Under the pieces are notes generated by a model, which saw only the letters and a list, made by a program, of their open reading frames with translations, was not told the DNA's origin and ran no database searches. Positions 44,082 through 52,691 of a stretch of 64,000 nt of DNA are shown here, in pieces (within the stretch, counting starts at the first letter, position 1; every line of letters starts with the position of its first letter). Made by a program: the position numbers and the translations under genes. Origin of the DNA: Aliidiomarina sp. (lineage in GTDB: Bacteria > Pseudomonadota > Gammaproteobacteria > Enterobacterales > Alteromonadaceae); NCBI RefSeq assembly GCF_022565475.1, contig NZ_JAIUMR010000008.1, positions 82,415 to 146,414 of the forward strand, written 5' to 3'.

Positions 44082-47000
44082 GAATCGTCGTAATTTTCTC
44101 AAAGGCGCAGCAGTCGTTGGCGGCACCACAGCCTTTGCTGCTGGCTATTCAGGCCCTTTACAAAAGATTGGTAAAGGCGCAATGACCGGCAGTGCCGGAA
44201 CGAAGTCGAAAGACCGGATTCACGGTAACTCACTGGCTCCCGAGTACATCGTCGACCCTGCGACGGGGAAGGTACAACTGAACCCTGATCAGCGGATTGC
44301 CTTCACTGTCTGTTATGGCTGCACCACCAAGTGTGGCGTGCGCGTCCGCATTGACGATAGTGAGAATAAAGTACTGCGGGTATCGGGCAACCCGTATCAT
44401 CCACTTTCTGCCGATCAGCATCTGTCAGAGAAGACACCGGTGATGGAAGCGCTGCGTAATTTGAGCAACTTCCAAGACCAAGGCCAGTTGAACCGCTCCA
44501 CCGCTTGCGCGCGCGGCAATGCCGCCATGGCTCAACTCACCAGTGAGCAACGCGTCACTGAGTGTTTAAAGCGCGTTGGTCCCCGCGGCAGTCAACAATG
44601 GCAGTCGATTCCTTTTGAGCAGTTAATTGAAGAAATTGTTGTCGGCGGTAATTTGTTTGGCGAAGGCGCTGTCGAAGGCCTGCAAGATATCTATGGCCAA
44701 GAGCCACTCGACCCGAATAATCCGGAATACGGCCCTAAGTCGAATCAGCTATTAGTGATGGAAGCCACTGACTATGGCCGCTCGGCTATTCTCCAACGCT
44801 TTACCATGAATGCTTTTGGTACGCGCAACTACGGTCACCATGGCTCCTATTGTGGTCTGGCTTTTCGCATGGGTTCAGGCGCAATTTTTAATAACCTACA
44901 AACCAATACGCACAGCAAGCCCGATTACAACAACGTACGGTTTGCTTTATTTGTCGGCACAGCACCGAGCCAAGCGGGTAACCCGTTTAAGCGCCAAGGC
45001 CGCTTACTCGCTGAAGCGCGGGCAAAAGGCAAACTCGAATATATGGTCATCGACCCAGCACTGAACGTTGCCGCCAATCACTCCAGTGGTGATCGCGCTC
45101 GCTGGGTACCGATTAAGCCGGGTACTGACACAGCATTAGCCATGGGCCTCATCCGCTGGCTACTGGAAAACCAAGGTTATAACCAAGCTTACTTGGAAAT
45201 TCCCGGTAACTACGGTGCAAACCTAGCCGGTGAACGCGGTCATTCAAATGCCAGCCACCTCGTGATCGAACAGCAAGGACATCCGAATCAAGGCAAGTTC
45301 TTGCGTTTATCAGACCTCGGTCAAGCGACCGCAGGCGAAGCCGATGACCACCCCGTCGTTCTCGACAGCAATGGCGAACTCGTCAGTTCAGAAAGTGTTC
45401 GGGTTGCACAACTCTTTGTCGACCAGATTATCGAAACAGACAGCGGTCCCGTTCAGGTGAAAAGTAGTCTAACCAAACTGCGCGAACAAGCGACTGCCCA
45501 TGATTACACTGTGTATGCCAAAGAAACTGGTATTCCGGTGGAAAAAATCAAGGCGATGGCGAAACGCTTTGCCGAGCATGGTCGTCAAGCTGTGGTCGAC
45601 ACCCACGGCGGCATGATGTCGGCGACCGGCTTCTATGCTGCTTTTGGCCTGAACATGCTGAACGTCCTTGCTGGCAGTATCAATCAGCGTGGTGGTATGG
45701 CCGTCGGTGGCGGTGTCTTTAATGGTAATGGTACAGGGCCGCGCTATAACCTTAGCGATTTCCCTGGAAAAACTGGCCCACGTGGCTTGTTCCTATCACG
45801 CTCACGCATGCCTTACGAAAACTCGTCGGAATATCGCCGTCGCGTTGAAGCCGGTGAAAATCCGTATCCTGCCGCAGCGCCTTGGCGTCAACTCGCTCCG
45901 CCACTACTGACAGAGCACTTGCTGTCTGGATTAGAGGGCTATCCCTATCGCGCCAAGGCTCTGATTAGTTGCATGGCAAACCCGCTGTATGGTCAAGCTG
46001 GATTAACCAAAATCATTGCGGATAAGATTTCTGATCCGCAACGTTTAGGCCTGTTTGTTGCGGTTGATGGCTTTATTAACGAAACTAACCGTTACGCTGA
46101 CTATATTGTTCCCGACTCAGTGATGTATGAAGTGTGGGGTTTCACTGGAGCATGGCGCGGCACCTTAACGCAAATGACCACCGCCTGTTGGCCGGTGGTT
46201 GAGCCACGCCAAGTGAAAACCAAAGACGGCGACCCGGTGTGCCTTGAGTCATTTTTTATCAACCTCGCTAAACGTATGAAGCTGCCGGGCTTCGGTAAGG
46301 ACGCATTAGCCGACGCTGAAGGCAATCGTTACGACTTCGATCGTCCGGAAGACTACTACTTGCGAGCTGCTGCCAACATTGCGTTCCAAGGTACGCCATT
46401 GCCGAAGGCGAGTGCAGAAGACATCATTGCCGGTGGCGTTGAACCACTCATGGGCCGAATTAGCTCAATCTTGAAAGCCGAAGAAGTTGGCCGAGTTGCG
46501 CATTTGTACTCACGTGGTGGTCGTTTCGAAGAGGCCAGTGAAAGCTACCAAGGCGATAAAGTTAAACATGCCTGGACCAGACCTTTGTGTGTCTATAATG
46601 AACAAGTCGGTACGACCATCAATAGCTATAACGGCGAACGCCACAGCGGTGTGCCGTCCTTCCAGCAAGCGCGTTTCTGGGATGGCAGTTTAATGCGTGA
46701 TCATTTCAGTGAACACGACTGGCCACTCTTAGCGTTCTCGTTTAAGTCTAACCTGATGAACAGCTACTCAGTGGGTATGGAACGCTTGCGTATGCTCAAA
46801 CCTTATAACCCAGTGCTACTCAATCGGGTTGACGCCGCTCGGTTCGGGATTAAACACGGCGACACCATCGAAATTGAGAGCCCCGGTGGCAAAGTGATTG
46901 GTTTGGCTTTGGTTAGTGACAGTGTTGTGCCGGGCGCATTAGGAATCGAACATGGCTTTGGCCACACTGAATTGGGTGCGGCTGAACATACCATCGACGG

Positions 47001-47157
47001 TCACAAACGGATTGGCCATAAATGGCTCGGCGCGGGCATTAACCTCAATGACCTCGGCTTCCGCGACCCAACCCGCAAACAAGCAGCGACTTGGTTAGAA
47101 AATGTGTCCGGTGCTTCAATTCGGCAAGGGTTACCGATTCGCATCCGCGCCGTGTAA
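44074..47157 (+). CDS. Tetrathionate reductase-like molybdopterin catalytic subunit
   Basis: 1027-residue molybdo-bis(MGD) oxidoreductase. Tat signal NRRNFLKGAAVVGG at the start. The N-terminal cluster motif is CYGCTTKCGVRV with a further Cys in STACARGN (about 145). The metal-proximal Cys probably lies in HHGSYCGLAFRMG (about 260), as in TtrA. The C-terminal MPT-binding domain includes DAARFGIKHGDTIEIESPGG. Length and the B-C-A gene order fit TtrA; SrdA-type selenate or other oxyanion reductases are alternatives. No ttrRS two-component pair is in the window. The operon ends at a terminator. Confidence 0.82.
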   Translation: MDKNRRNFLKGAAVVGGTTAFAAGYSGPLQKIGKGAMTGSAGTKSKDRIHGNSLAPEYIVDPATGKVQLNPDQRIAFTVCYGCTTKCGVRVRIDDSENKVLRVSGNPYHPLSADQHLSEKTPVMEALRNLSNFQDQGQLNRSTACARGNAAMAQLTSEQRVTECLKRVGPRGSQQWQSIPFEQLIEEIVVGGNLFGEGAVEGLQDIYGQEPLDPNNPEYGPKSNQLLVMEATDYGRSAILQRFTMNAFGTRNYGHHGSYCGLAFRMGSGAIFNNLQTNTHSKPDYNNVRFALFVGTAPSQAGNPFKRQGRLLAEARAKGKLEYMVIDPALNVAANHSSGDRARWVPIKPGTDTALAMGLIRWLLENQGYNQAYLEIPGNYGANLAGERGHSNASHLVIEQQGHPNQGKFLRLSDLGQATAGEADDHPVVLDSNGELVSSESVRVAQLFVDQIIETDSGPVQVKSSLTKLREQATAHDYTVYAKETGIPVEKIKAMAKRFAEHGRQAVVDTHGGMMSATGFYAAFGLNMLNVLAGSINQRGGMAVGGGVFNGNGTGPRYNLSDFPGKTGPRGLFLSRSRMPYENSSEYRRRVEAGENPYPAAAPWRQLAPPLLTEHLLSGLEGYPYRAKALISCMANPLYGQAGLTKIIADKISDPQRLGLFVAVDGFINETNRYADYIVPDSVMYEVWGFTGAWRGTLTQMTTACWPVVEPRQVKTKDGDPVCLESFFINLAKRMKLPGFGKDALADAEGNRYDFDRPEDYYLRAAANIAFQGTPLPKASAEDIIAGGVEPLMGRISSILKAEEVGRVAHLYSRGGRFEEASESYQGDKVKHAWTRPLCVYNEQVGTTINSYNGERHSGVPSFQQARFWDGSLMRDHFSEHDWPLLAFSFKSNLMNSYSVGMERLRMLKPYNPVLLNRVDAARFGIKHGDTIEIESPGGKVIGLALVSDSVVPGALGIEHGFGHTELGAAEHTIDGHKRIGHKWLGAGINLNDLGFRDPTRKQAATWLENVSGASIRQGLPIRIRAV

Positions 47158-47178
47158 ACAGCGCTAAATAGGAAAATC

Positions 47179-47204
47179 AAGGCCAGCAGCGATGCTGGCC
47201 TTTT
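47179..47204 (+). terminator. Terminator of the ttr-like operon
   Basis: GGCCAGC-AGCGAT-GCTGGCC stem-loop followed by TTTT, 22 bases past the stop codon at 47157. Confidence 0.85.
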
Positions 47205-47240
47205 ACGTTGTTCGCAACATATGTCTTATATAGTTCAGTA

Positions 47241-47266
47241 TAAAAAAGGCCAGCTTGAAGCTGGCC
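47241..47266 (-). terminator. Terminator of the porin gene
   Basis: 8-bp stem GGCCAGCT / AGCTGGCC with a 3-base loop; on the minus strand it is followed by six T. It shares the GGCCAGC stem sequence with the ttr-side terminator 60 bases away. Confidence 0.85.
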
Positions 47267-47293
47267 AACTGAGGAAATAAACGGATTTAACGT

Positions 47294-48352
47294 TTATAAG
47301 TTGTGGCGGTAACCCCAACTCAAACGCAGGCCAATACCCACCGCGTTCTCACCACCCGTAATATCACGCTCGGTGCGACGAAAGCCGGCATGCACAGCAA
47401 GGTTTCGGTTAAAACGCTGAGCAACGCCCAAGGCATAATATTCACCGTCATTATTTTGGATACCGTCATCCATAAACTGGCCATAACTTGCCGACCAGTT
47501 GCGTTGACCGTCGTTATAAGTACCACTTAAGAACAAGAACTCGCCATTCTCGAGCCCTTCGTCACGGAACTCGTACTCTACCGCAAAGGTAAATTGTTGA
47601 TAACGCGTCCGCGCGCCCAATTTGGTGCCTTGTCGTTTACCTGCTCCGCGGTTTCCAGCGTCAATATGGGCGATCGCTAATTCAACATTTTCATGAATTG
47701 GGAAATTGATCGAGCCGGAGAACGTACTGTCGCGTTCAACACCGCGAGGCGCCGGTTGGCCATCATTGTTGGAGTAAAATGCACGGTAAGTGACACCATT
47801 GCGCACTAAGGTGTAATCTACCGCGTCATCAATGTAGGCTCCAGCTCCAAGTGGACCGCCGGCTGCACCCATGTTCGTGCGTGCTTGCAAGAACGTCGCA
47901 ACAAAGGGGTCCCATTGTAAAGTATTCAATTTATACGGGGACTCCAGTCGACCCGCTCGCACCATGCCTAGGTCACCCGCTATACCGACATAGCTCTCCC
48001 GATACTTAGCACGGCCATCTTTCAAGCCGTCCATATCGTAGTTCCAACCATGGCGCGCAAAAACTCGAACACCGTTGTCGAACTTGTGTTCACCGTGCAA
48101 GAACACAGCACTCCAGTTATGGTTGTTATTAACACCATTGCCCCAAGAGTCAGTGATGTACCAGTTGTCTTTACCACGCGCTTCGGCGGCACTGCCGTCA
48201 ACACCCACCAATTCGGTTTGCACCCGTGCCGTCACTTCAAAAAATGTACTCGACTGTTTTTCTTCATCGGCAACAGCGGTATGAATCGCGCCAGCAAGCA
48301 ACGATACGGCGAATAACGGGGCGACAAATTGTGCGGTTCTTAGCTGACTCAT
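47294..48352 (-). CDS. Outer-membrane porin
   Basis: General or anion-type porin. ATG 48352 has AAGGAG 6 bases upstream (ORF start 48376 does not) and gives a 352-residue precursor with a signal peptide ending around AVADEE. The mature part is a run of amphipathic beta strands with alternating aromatic residues (for example WYITDSW, YRAFYSNNDG, FTFAVEYEF) and a C-terminal strand (AVGIGLRLSWGYRHNL). A GDLGMVRAGRLESPY segment resembles the porin constriction-loop entrance. It shares its FNR-type promoter with the ttr-like operon and peroxidase, so it may supply the electron acceptor. Confidence 0.85.
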   Translation of the reverse strand: MSQLRTAQFVAPLFAVSLLAGAIHTAVADEEKQSSTFFEVTARVQTELVGVDGSAAEARGKDNWYITDSWGNGVNNNHNWSAVFLHGEHKFDNGVRVFARHGWNYDMDGLKDGRAKYRESYVGIAGDLGMVRAGRLESPYKLNTLQWDPFVATFLQARTNMGAAGGPLGAGAYIDDAVDYTLVRNGVTYRAFYSNNDGQPAPRGVERDSTFSGSINFPIHENVELAIAHIDAGNRGAGKRQGTKLGARTRYQQFTFAVEYEFRDEGLENGEFLFLSGTYNDGQRNWSASYGQFMDDGIQNNDGEYYALGVAQRFNRNLAVHAGFRRTERDITGGENAVGIGLRLSWGYRHNL

Positions 48353-48388
48353 AGCGAGCTCCTTTGCTTTACTCATTCAATTTAGTTA

Positions 48389-48429
48389 AGTATAAGCAAA
48401 CACTAATTTACTGCGTTGATCTACATCAT
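48389..48429 (-). promoter_or_regulatory. FNR-like box and promoter of the porin gene
   Basis: On the minus strand ATGAT-GTAG-ATCAA (48416-48429) matches FNR consensus at 9 of 10. A TATACT -10 (48389-48394) has its centre 31 bases from the box centre, placing the box near -41.5 (class II). The start codon is at 48352. Confidence 0.8.
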
Positions 48430-48535
48430 AGCACTACGCTCAAATCTACGAATAACCAGTTTAAAAATAGTCGTTTAGATCGATAAAGCTCCAAACCGAA
48501 TAGGCTTGAGGCTTTATTATTGAACTTAATCGCGA

Positions 48536-49567
48536 CTATTCGCTGTCGAATGGCTTCGGCCGCGGCGTATTTGGACGTGATGGCGGCAGCAATGGAATGG
48601 TGATTTGCGGTTGGTCACCCGTCAGTGTTTTCATAAAGGCCACCATGTTATCGATATCTTCTTGAGGCAGTTCTCGCCCCAGCTGCAACTTAGCCATAAT
48701 ATCGGTCGCTTCTTCGAGCGTCCAAACGGCACCGTCGTGGAAGTAAGGGTAAGTTTTGTCGACGTTCCGCAAGGTTGGCACCTTAAAGGAAAAGCGATCC
48801 GCATCTTTACCGGTTACTTCATAACGACCCATGGATGGATTCTCGGTCTGATACTCCTGCACCAAACCCATCCGATGGAAGTCGCGTCCGCCAACGGCTT
48901 CGCCATAGTGACAAGCGGCACAACCGATTTCTTTGAAGGTTTTATAACCTTGCAATTCTTGCGCCGTCAGCGCGTCATCATCGCCGAGCAGCCATTGGTC
49001 AAAGCGCGAGTTCGGCGTCACTAAGGTTTCTTCAAACACCGCAATGGCATCGGTGACATGGTCAATAGTGATATCGCGAGTCCCATAAATTGCCTCAAAT
49101 AAATCACCATACTCAGGGATTGAACGCAATACTTCCACCGCCAGCGTATGGGTATAGGCCATCTCTAACGGGTTATCGATCGGACCTGCAGCCTGCTCCG
49201 CTAGCGTTGCAGCGCGACCGTCCCAGAACTGGGCAAGGTTCAAACTAGAATTCAGTACGGTCGGTGAGTTGATCGGTCCTTCTTGCCAGTTGTGACCAAT
49301 CGATGTCGGTAAGTTGTCTGTCCCACCGCGACTCAGGTTATGGCAAGAGTTGCAGGAAATAAAACCGGAACGAGACAAGCGTGGTTCAAAAAATAGCATT
49401 TTTCCCAATTCGACTTTTTCTGGCTCGGTAATTTCTGCCGGTTGAATCGGCTGAATCGGCTCATTGCGAACACTTTGGTAACTGCTGTTGTCCAATGCGT
49501 TGACAGCGAGTACTGCAGTGCCAAAACACATTGTGGCGATCATTGCGGCTAAGCTTTTTGTCGTCAT
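48536..49567 (-). CDS. Dihaem cytochrome c peroxidase
   Basis: Periplasmic dihaem enzyme that reduces H2O2 with electrons from cytochrome c. Signal peptide at the N terminus (ATMCFGTAVLAVNA), then haem motifs CNSCH (about residue 73) and CAACH (about 216). LGKMLFFEPRLSRSGFISCN and WDGRAATLAEQAAGP are standard CcpA/MauG segments, and FKVPTLRNVDKTYPYFHDG carries the C-terminal haem environment with the distal ligand region. 343 residues is normal. It is under an FNR-type promoter, as many bacterial ccp genes are. Confidence 0.95.
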   Translation of the reverse strand: MTTKSLAAMIATMCFGTAVLAVNALDNSSYQSVRNEPIQPIQPAEITEPEKVELGKMLFFEPRLSRSGFISCNSCHNLSRGGTDNLPTSIGHNWQEGPINSPTVLNSSLNLAQFWDGRAATLAEQAAGPIDNPLEMAYTHTLAVEVLRSIPEYGDLFEAIYGTRDITIDHVTDAIAVFEETLVTPNSRFDQWLLGDDDALTAQELQGYKTFKEIGCAACHYGEAVGGRDFHRMGLVQEYQTENPSMGRYEVTGKDADRFSFKVPTLRNVDKTYPYFHDGAVWTLEEATDIMAKLQLGRELPQEDIDNMVAFMKTLTGDQPQITIPLLPPSRPNTPRPKPFDSE

Positions 49568-49903
49568 GCGAAGTTCCTCTAGGGACTTTTGATACCTTTT
49601 AGTATAGCCATAGAAAAACTAAGGAGATTGATGCAGGTCAAATCGCGCACTTTCTGTACCCTGAGTCGCCATACGACAGGCGATAAAAAGCTGCTATTTA
49701 GCGCAAATGTTAAATCACTGTAAACCAAAGCGCCGCTTTTTGCATATAATGTGCAGCACGAAAGGAAACATTTCGTTGCAATTTTGAGAACGGTGAGCGA
49801 TTGACATTCAAGCGCTATCCTGTGACATTGCACGGCATATTAAAGGCCTTCGTCGCCAGCGAATATGCGAAATGATGAAAGCTCGACCACCCCAGGAGAG
49901 ATT
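49568..49903. promoter_or_regulatory. Divergent regulatory region, ccp / Sel1 protein
   Basis: 336 bases without a gene. Left part: the FNR-type ccp promoter (see the separate entry). Right part: a TATAAT -10 at 49745-49750 for the plus-strand Sel1 gene, with no clear -35, predicting a leader of about 145 bases. AGGAGA lies 4 bases before the Sel1 ATG at 49904. No RNA gene is recognisable. Confidence 0.5.
49601..49641 (-). promoter_or_regulatory. FNR-like box and promoter of ccp
   Basis: On the minus strand TTGAC-CTGC-ATCAA (49628-49641) matches FNR/Anr consensus at 9 of 10. TATACT (49601-49606) is centred 31 bases from it, again the class II spacing, identical to that of the porin promoter. 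Confidence 0.85.
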
Positions 49904-50824
49904 ATGAAACTGTCGTTACTTTGTAGTGGCATTATACTGGCACTTGCAAGCGTGAGCTTCAACCCAGTCGCAGCAGAAACCGCAATGACAAACCCCATTG
50001 CTGGTAGTTGTGAAGAAGTCAGTTGTGAAAAAGAAATGCGTCAGCTCGTTCGCTTGGCTCGCGGCGGCAGTGGTGATGCAGCAGCCATCGTCGGCATGGC
50101 TTATGCCAGTGGCGATGGACTCGAGCAGAATGATAAAGAAGCTGAACGCTATTTGCGTATTGGTGTGCGTTATAACAGCCCGGTGGCTATGTATATTCTG
50201 TCCGACTGGTACTTAAACGGACACATTGTTGAGCAAGACATCAACGAATCGGTTCGATTGTTAGATTTAGCCATTCGTGCCGAATATGCGCCAGCGATTT
50301 ATAAGCGCGCAATCCAATTATTGAGCATCAATCAGCCTGACACCATTGCTGAGGGCATTGAGCTTCTCGAGCAAGCTGCAGATCAAAACTTGATGAGTGC
50401 GATGTTCGCGCTCGCTCGCCTCAAACATACCGGCGTCGGTACCGAACAAGATCTCTACGGCGCAGCTGAACTTTATCGCCAACTGATGATGGCCGGCCAT
50501 ACTGATTCCCGTCATCATGCGCGCCAGATTAGCCGTGAGCTTGCGGAACTCGAAGGCACAAACAACAGCGATGAAATGATCGCTCGCTTGCAAGAAGCTG
50601 AAGGCATGGAACGGATTAGCGTCGTCGGTACGCGCATGAATGTGCATGGTCGTCTCGATAACATTGCTCGCCGCCTTGCCGCCACCGGCCGTTATGATAC
50701 CCGCTCCATTGGTAGCCGTATTCGTGGCGTCAGTTGTGAAGACACGGGCACAAACTGTGGTGTAACACGCCCAGAAGCCGGTCAAGGTTCATTGAATGAA
50801 GTCCTAACTGGCGTGGTAGAATAA
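49904..50824 (+). CDS. Sel1-repeat periplasmic protein
   Basis: 306-residue exported protein: ATG 49904 (AGGAGA 4 bases upstream; ORF start 49865 lacks a site) gives a signal peptide ending near PVAAETA. Sel1-like repeats follow: GDAAAIVGMAYASGDGLEQNDKEAERYL (about 45-75), SPVAMYILSDWYLNGHIVEQ and LMSAMFALARLKHTGVGTEQ. The C-terminal part (RISVVGTRMNVHGRLDNIARRL) lacks repeats, and it has two Cys pairs. Such proteins usually mediate protein contacts; partner unknown. Monocistronic with its own terminator. Confidence 0.85.
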   Translation: MKLSLLCSGIILALASVSFNPVAAETAMTNPIAGSCEEVSCEKEMRQLVRLARGGSGDAAAIVGMAYASGDGLEQNDKEAERYLRIGVRYNSPVAMYILSDWYLNGHIVEQDINESVRLLDLAIRAEYAPAIYKRAIQLLSINQPDTIAEGIELLEQAADQNLMSAMFALARLKHTGVGTEQDLYGAAELYRQLMMAGHTDSRHHARQISRELAELEGTNNSDEMIARLQEAEGMERISVVGTRMNVHGRLDNIARRLAATGRYDTRSIGSRIRGVSCEDTGTNCGVTRPEAGQGSLNEVLTGVVE

Positions 50825-50845
50825 TTCCTCACCGATTTTCGTTTG

Positions 50846-50877
50846 AAAAACGCACTGACTCGTCAGTGCGTTTTTTG
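50846..50877 (+). terminator. Terminator of the Sel1 gene
   Basis: CGCACTGAC-TC-GTCAGTGCG hairpin between A5 and T6 runs; also usable in reverse. Confidence 0.9.
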
Positions 50878-50970
50878 TTTCAGTAAAACAAACACCTAGT
50901 GCGTGTTGTTTAATTCTTTACGATGACTATACTTATTTAACACTCTGGATAAAAACAATAAGGAATGCCA

Positions 50971-52614
50971 ATGAGTTCGCCATCGGATCATGAAAATGAC
51001 CTACTCAAGCCAGATGGGTTAGTTAACCCGATTGACACTGATTATCAAGTTGGGCAAGACAATGTTGTCGTCAAAGTCGGACCATTTGGGCTCGATATTC
51101 ACAACCGCGTGTTTGCCATTTCCGGTCTATTAGTCATCCTATTTGTTGCGATAACGCTGATTTTTCGTGCGCAAGCCGAACCTCTATTTTCCAGTATCCG
51201 TGACTGGTTAACTAGCAATCTCGATTGGTTCTTTATTGGCGCAGCAAACATCTTTGTTATCCTTTGCCTCGTTCTTATTTTTACACCTCTCGGAAAAGTT
51301 CGCCTCGGCGGTACTGAGGCCGATCCCGACTTCTCCTACATTGGCTGGTTTTCCATGTTGTTTGCCGCTGGCATGGGCATTGGCCTCATGTTTTACGGTG
51401 TCTCTGAGCCCATCGCTCATTTTAGTAGCGCATTTGCTGGCGCTGAAGTTGGCGCCGACGGCGCTCGCACCGACTGGGCTCCGCTTGCTGGCGCAGCTGG
51501 TGACGCTGAAGCAGCGGCACGCCTAGGTATGGCTGCAACCATCTACCATTGGGCGCTGCACCCTTGGGCCATCTACGCGGTTTTAGCGCTTGGGTTAGCT
51601 CTATTCTCCTTCAATAAAGGATTACCACTCACCATCCGTTCAATCTTCTATCCACTGCTCGGTGAGCGCGTTTGGGGGTGGCCTGGTCATGTGATCGATA
51701 TTCTCGCAGTCCTGGCGACGTTATTCGGTCTCGCGACATCGCTTGGCCTTGGCGCATCGCAAGCAGCCGCAGGCTTAAACTATCTATTCGGCTTCCCCAC
51801 CGGCGTTACGATGGAAGTGCTTTTAGTGGTGGGCATTACCTTGATTGCGCTCGTTTCCGTCTTTGCTGGTTTAGAAGCTGGTGTAAAACGTTTGTCAGAA
51901 ATTAATATGACACTTGCGGCATTACTCATGTTGTTTGTGATTATCGTCGGCCCAACGCTTGCGATTGTCACGGGTTTCTTCCAGAACTTAGCAAGCTACC
52001 TTCAGCATCTCCCGGCACTCGCCAACCCGGTCGGTCGCGCGGACACCAATTATAGCCAAGGTTGGACGGCGTTTTACTGGGCTTGGTGGATTTCTTGGTC
52101 GCCGTTCGTCGGTATGTTTATTGCGCGAGTGTCTCGAGGCCGTACCGTGCGTGAATTCTTGCTGGCGGTTCTACTGATTCCGTCACTCGCGTGCGTACTC
52201 TGGATGACCGTCTTCGGGACTACCGCTATTCAACAGTTCATTAGCGGCTACGAAGATGTCGCCAACGCGGCATTACCGCTGCAGTTGTTCACCATGTTGG
52301 ATGTGCTGCCTTGGGCTCAAGTGACGTCGTTTATTGGTATTATTCTTGTTGTCGTTTTCTTCGTAACGTCTTCTGATTCCGGCTCACTGGTGATTGATAC
52401 CATAGCTGCTGGCGGTAAAGTGAATGCGCCAACACCACAGCGTATATTTTGGTGTACCTTTGAAGGCCTCGTTGCCATCGCGCTCATTTTAGGCGGTGGT
52501 TTGATTGCACTGCAGGCCATGGCCGTCTCAGCAGGACTGCCTTTCACGATAGTCCTCCTGATGAGCTGTGTTGCATTGGTCAAAGGGTTAAGTTCCGAAC
52601 CTAGGATTGGTTAG
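50971..52614 (+). CDS. BCCT family transporter, probably Na+-coupled betaine type
   Basis: 547-residue BCCT carrier. AAGGA (50960-50964) fits ATG 50971 better than ATG 50965, which it abuts. The core loop AAGMGIGLMFYGVSEP has the GMGIG motif characteristic of Na+-coupled betaine transporters such as BetP, unlike the SAGYGI variant in the other BCCT gene at 26.3 kb. The signature WWISWSPFVGMFIARVSRGRT is intact. N-terminal tail about 50 residues; the C-terminal tail is very short. A hairpin and then the cNMP/CBS/DUF294 gene follow. Confidence 0.9.
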   Translation: MSSPSDHENDLLKPDGLVNPIDTDYQVGQDNVVVKVGPFGLDIHNRVFAISGLLVILFVAITLIFRAQAEPLFSSIRDWLTSNLDWFFIGAANIFVILCLVLIFTPLGKVRLGGTEADPDFSYIGWFSMLFAAGMGIGLMFYGVSEPIAHFSSAFAGAEVGADGARTDWAPLAGAAGDAEAAARLGMAATIYHWALHPWAIYAVLALGLALFSFNKGLPLTIRSIFYPLLGERVWGWPGHVIDILAVLATLFGLATSLGLGASQAAAGLNYLFGFPTGVTMEVLLVVGITLIALVSVFAGLEAGVKRLSEINMTLAALLMLFVIIVGPTLAIVTGFFQNLASYLQHLPALANPVGRADTNYSQGWTAFYWAWWISWSPFVGMFIARVSRGRTVREFLLAVLLIPSLACVLWMTVFGTTAIQQFISGYEDVANAALPLQLFTMLDVLPWAQVTSFIGIILVVVFFVTSSDSGSLVIDTIAAGGKVNAPTPQRIFWCTFEGLVAIALILGGGLIALQAMAVSAGLPFTIVLLMSCVALVKGLSSEPRIG

Positions 52615-52622
52615 TTGAGTTC

Positions 52623-52652
52623 AAGGCAGACGCGATGATTCGCGTTTGCCTT
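52623..52652 (+). terminator. Hairpin between the BCCT and DUF294 genes
   Basis: AAGGCAGACGCG / CGCGTTTGCCTT, 12 bp with one G-T pair, loop ATGATT. No T run follows, so partial termination or transcript stabilisation is possible. Confidence 0.6.
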
Positions 52653-52691
52653 GTTCACTGTTGTCAACGTTAATCATGGAGACTCTCTTCA

